A stretch of DNA of 32,320 nt, taken from JBEVNX01 sp040507895. GTDB lineage: Bacteria; Desulfobacterota; Binatia; JACPRU01. Positions 31,030 to 32,320 of the stretch are shown in pieces. The stretch spans positions 1-32,320 of the forward strand of contig JBEVNX010000235.1 of NCBI GenBank assembly GCA_040507895.1, in the 5' to 3' direction. Position numbers and translations under genes: made by a program. Position 1 is the first letter of the stretch, and each line of letters starts with the position of its first letter. The notes under the pieces were generated by a model. That model saw nothing but the letters and a program-made list of their open reading frames with translations, ran no database searches and was not told the origin of the DNA.

Positions 31030-32217
31030 TCATCGCTCCTTGGGGAGCCCGAGAATCCGCTCACCGATGATGTTGCGATTGACCTCCGAGGTGCCGCCGG
31101 CGATGGTGAGCGACGGCGAATAGAGGATCGCTTGCAGCCATCGCCCGCGATCGAGTGCGTGCGGCGATTCGCCCTCGACGAGCGCTTGCGACCCGGCGAG
31201 CTCGACCGCAAACTTCGCCATGCGCTTGGTGAGCTCGGTGGCGCACAGCTTGCCGATCGATCCCTCCGGACCCGGCGGAGATCCCTTGAGCCGTTTGGTC
31301 AAGCTCCGCAACCCGTTCAGCTTGCGCGCCTGCACCTCGATGGCGAACTGCGCCAGCTGCTGGCGCACGTAGCTTTCCTTCGAGACCGGCCGGCCGCCTC
31401 GCCGGGTCGTTCTCGCGAGGTCGATGAGGTGATCGATGATCTGCTCCGAACCGAGCTCGCTGATGCCGGCGCGCTCGTGCATGAGCGTGGTGATCAGCAC
31501 TTGCCAGCCGGCATTGAGCGGGCCGAGGAGGTTCCCTTTCGGCACACGGACATCTTCGAAGAACACCTCGTTGAACTCCGAGTCGCCGGTCATCTGCCGC
31601 AGCGGGCGAACGGTGATGCCGGGGCTCTGCATGTCGACGAGCAGGCACGAGATGCCTTTGTGCTTCGACGCGTCGCCATCCGTGCGCACGAAAAGCTGGA
31701 TCCAATCCGAGCGGTGCGCCAGCGTCGTCCACACCTTCTGGCCGTTGACCACGAAGTCGTCGCCGTCGGGCACCGCGCGGCACTGCAGCGAAGCGAGATC
31801 CGAGCCGGATCCGGGCTCGGACAACCCCTCGCACCAGATCTCATCGCCGGCGAGGATCTTCTGTAGATGCTGCTGCTTTTGCTCCTCGCGTCCCCAGTGC
31901 ATGATCGCCGGGCCGGCCATCATCACGCCGAGGACGTTGCAACCCGAGGGCAGCTTGTAGCGGCCGAGCTCCTGATTGAGGATAACCTGCTCCATCAAGG
32001 TCGCGCCGCGGCCCCCGTACTCGATCGGCCAGGATAGACCGATCCAACCGCCTGCATGCAGGTCCTTGTGCCAGGCGACGAGGCGGTTCCACGCCTCGTC
32101 GTCGTTCAGCGACGCTCGGCCCGCCAACTTCGACGCTCCGCGCGGTCGGTGCCGGTCGAGCCACGAGCGCACTTGCTTGCGAAACTTCTCCTCTTCTGGC
32201 GTGTAGTTGAAGTCCAT
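31030..32217 (-). CDS. Acyl-CoA dehydrogenase family protein
   Basis: 395 residues from the ATG at 32217 with GGAGG upstream. Oxidises acyl-CoA to 2-enoyl-CoA with FAD, passing electrons to ETF. Family blocks: MDFNYTPEEEKFRKQVRSWL, WCEGLSEPGSGSDLASL (FAD/substrate contact), FVVNGQKVWTTLAH, FNEVFFEDVRVPKGNLLG, and the closing TIAGGTSEVNRNIIGERILG. The pattern is that of FadE-type dehydrogenases common in actinobacterial and deltaproteobacterial sterol or branched-lipid degradation; chain specificity is not readable. It probably works with the MaoC hydratase 123 bp downstream. The 103 bases from 32218 to the window end contain only its leader; I see no other gene there. Confidence 0.95.
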   Translation of the reverse strand: MDFNYTPEEEKFRKQVRSWLDRHRPRGASKLAGRASLNDDEAWNRLVAWHKDLHAGGWIGLSWPIEYGGRGATLMEQVILNQELGRYKLPSGCNVLGVMMAGPAIMHWGREEQKQQHLQKILAGDEIWCEGLSEPGSGSDLASLQCRAVPDGDDFVVNGQKVWTTLAHRSDWIQLFVRTDGDASKHKGISCLLVDMQSPGITVRPLRQMTGDSEFNEVFFEDVRVPKGNLLGPLNAGWQVLITTLMHERAGISELGSEQIIDHLIDLARTTRRGGRPVSKESYVRQQLAQFAIEVQARKLNGLRSLTKRLKGSPPGPEGSIGKLCATELTKRMAKFAVELAGSQALVEGESPHALDRGRWLQAILYSPSLTIAGGTSEVNRNIIGERILGLPKER

Positions 32218-32320
32218 GGACCGCCTCCGACGATGAGAAGAAACCGCTCCCGAGGCGCTCAAGTCAAGTCGGTTCCTTCCGCTGCGTGAGTCGTCGGAGC
32301 GTGCGACGGTACCCGAGATT

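Overview
This is a GC-rich bacterial chromosomal window, densely coded, with no CRISPR array, rRNA, insertion sequence or phage gene that I can see. The core block runs smc-ftsY-rpsO-pnp-dut-purB-purC-purS-purQ-purL-purF, all on the minus strand. Around it lie a CoA-linked acyl/steroid-type oxidation pair, two F420-type flavin-fold enzymes and a glutathione-type catabolic operon. That mix fits an uncultured deltaproteobacterial-grade lineage (Desulfobacterota, Myxococcota or Binatota-like). I cannot fix the taxon from sequence alone.

Left part (1-8.3 kb, accessory): a four-gene minus-strand operon (SDR, glutathione S-transferase, 2-hydroxychromene-2-carboxylate-isomerase-like protein, second SDR running off the left edge) faces a divergent TetR regulator. 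A 16-bp near-perfect palindrome sits between the -35 and -10 boxes of the operon promoter, so local repression is the natural reading. Next come a deazaflavin (DDN-type) nitroreductase, a 53-residue zinc-ribbon protein, a CinA/PncC-type amidase, a TauE/SafE-type exporter, an M20 peptidase/amidohydrolase, tRNA-Gly(GCC) with promoter and terminator, an F420-type PPOX protein and a membrane protein broken by a one-base frameshift.

Middle part (8.4-12.8 kb): a calcium-binding-repeat lipoprotein is coupled to pgsA; nadB is divergent from pgsA; galK overlaps nadB tail to tail; an IsdG/HmoA-like monooxygenase is divergent from galK with only 25 bp between start codons.

Right part (12.8-27.4 kb): six purine genes make PRA, FGAM, SAICAR and AMP precursors. 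FGAM synthase is the three-subunit PurS/PurQ/PurL type, not the fused proteobacterial form. Upstream in the same orientation are dut, pnp, rpsO, ftsY and smc (nucleotide pool, RNA decay, translation, membrane targeting, chromosome organisation).

Right end (27.5-32.3 kb): an HNH endonuclease is divergent from an RNase E/G with a long insertion in its S1 domain; each has a recognisable sigma70-type promoter. Then a MaoC-type enoyl-CoA hydratase 2 and an acyl-CoA dehydrogenase, separated by a nested inverted repeat.

Many long open frames opposite these genes are GC-codon-bias shadows and are left out. Nothing here is a clear new defence or mobile system. The least ordinary items are the TetR-controlled glutathione/SDR operon with Tyr-less SDRs, the frameshifted membrane gene, the RNase E/G insertion, and several structured leaders.
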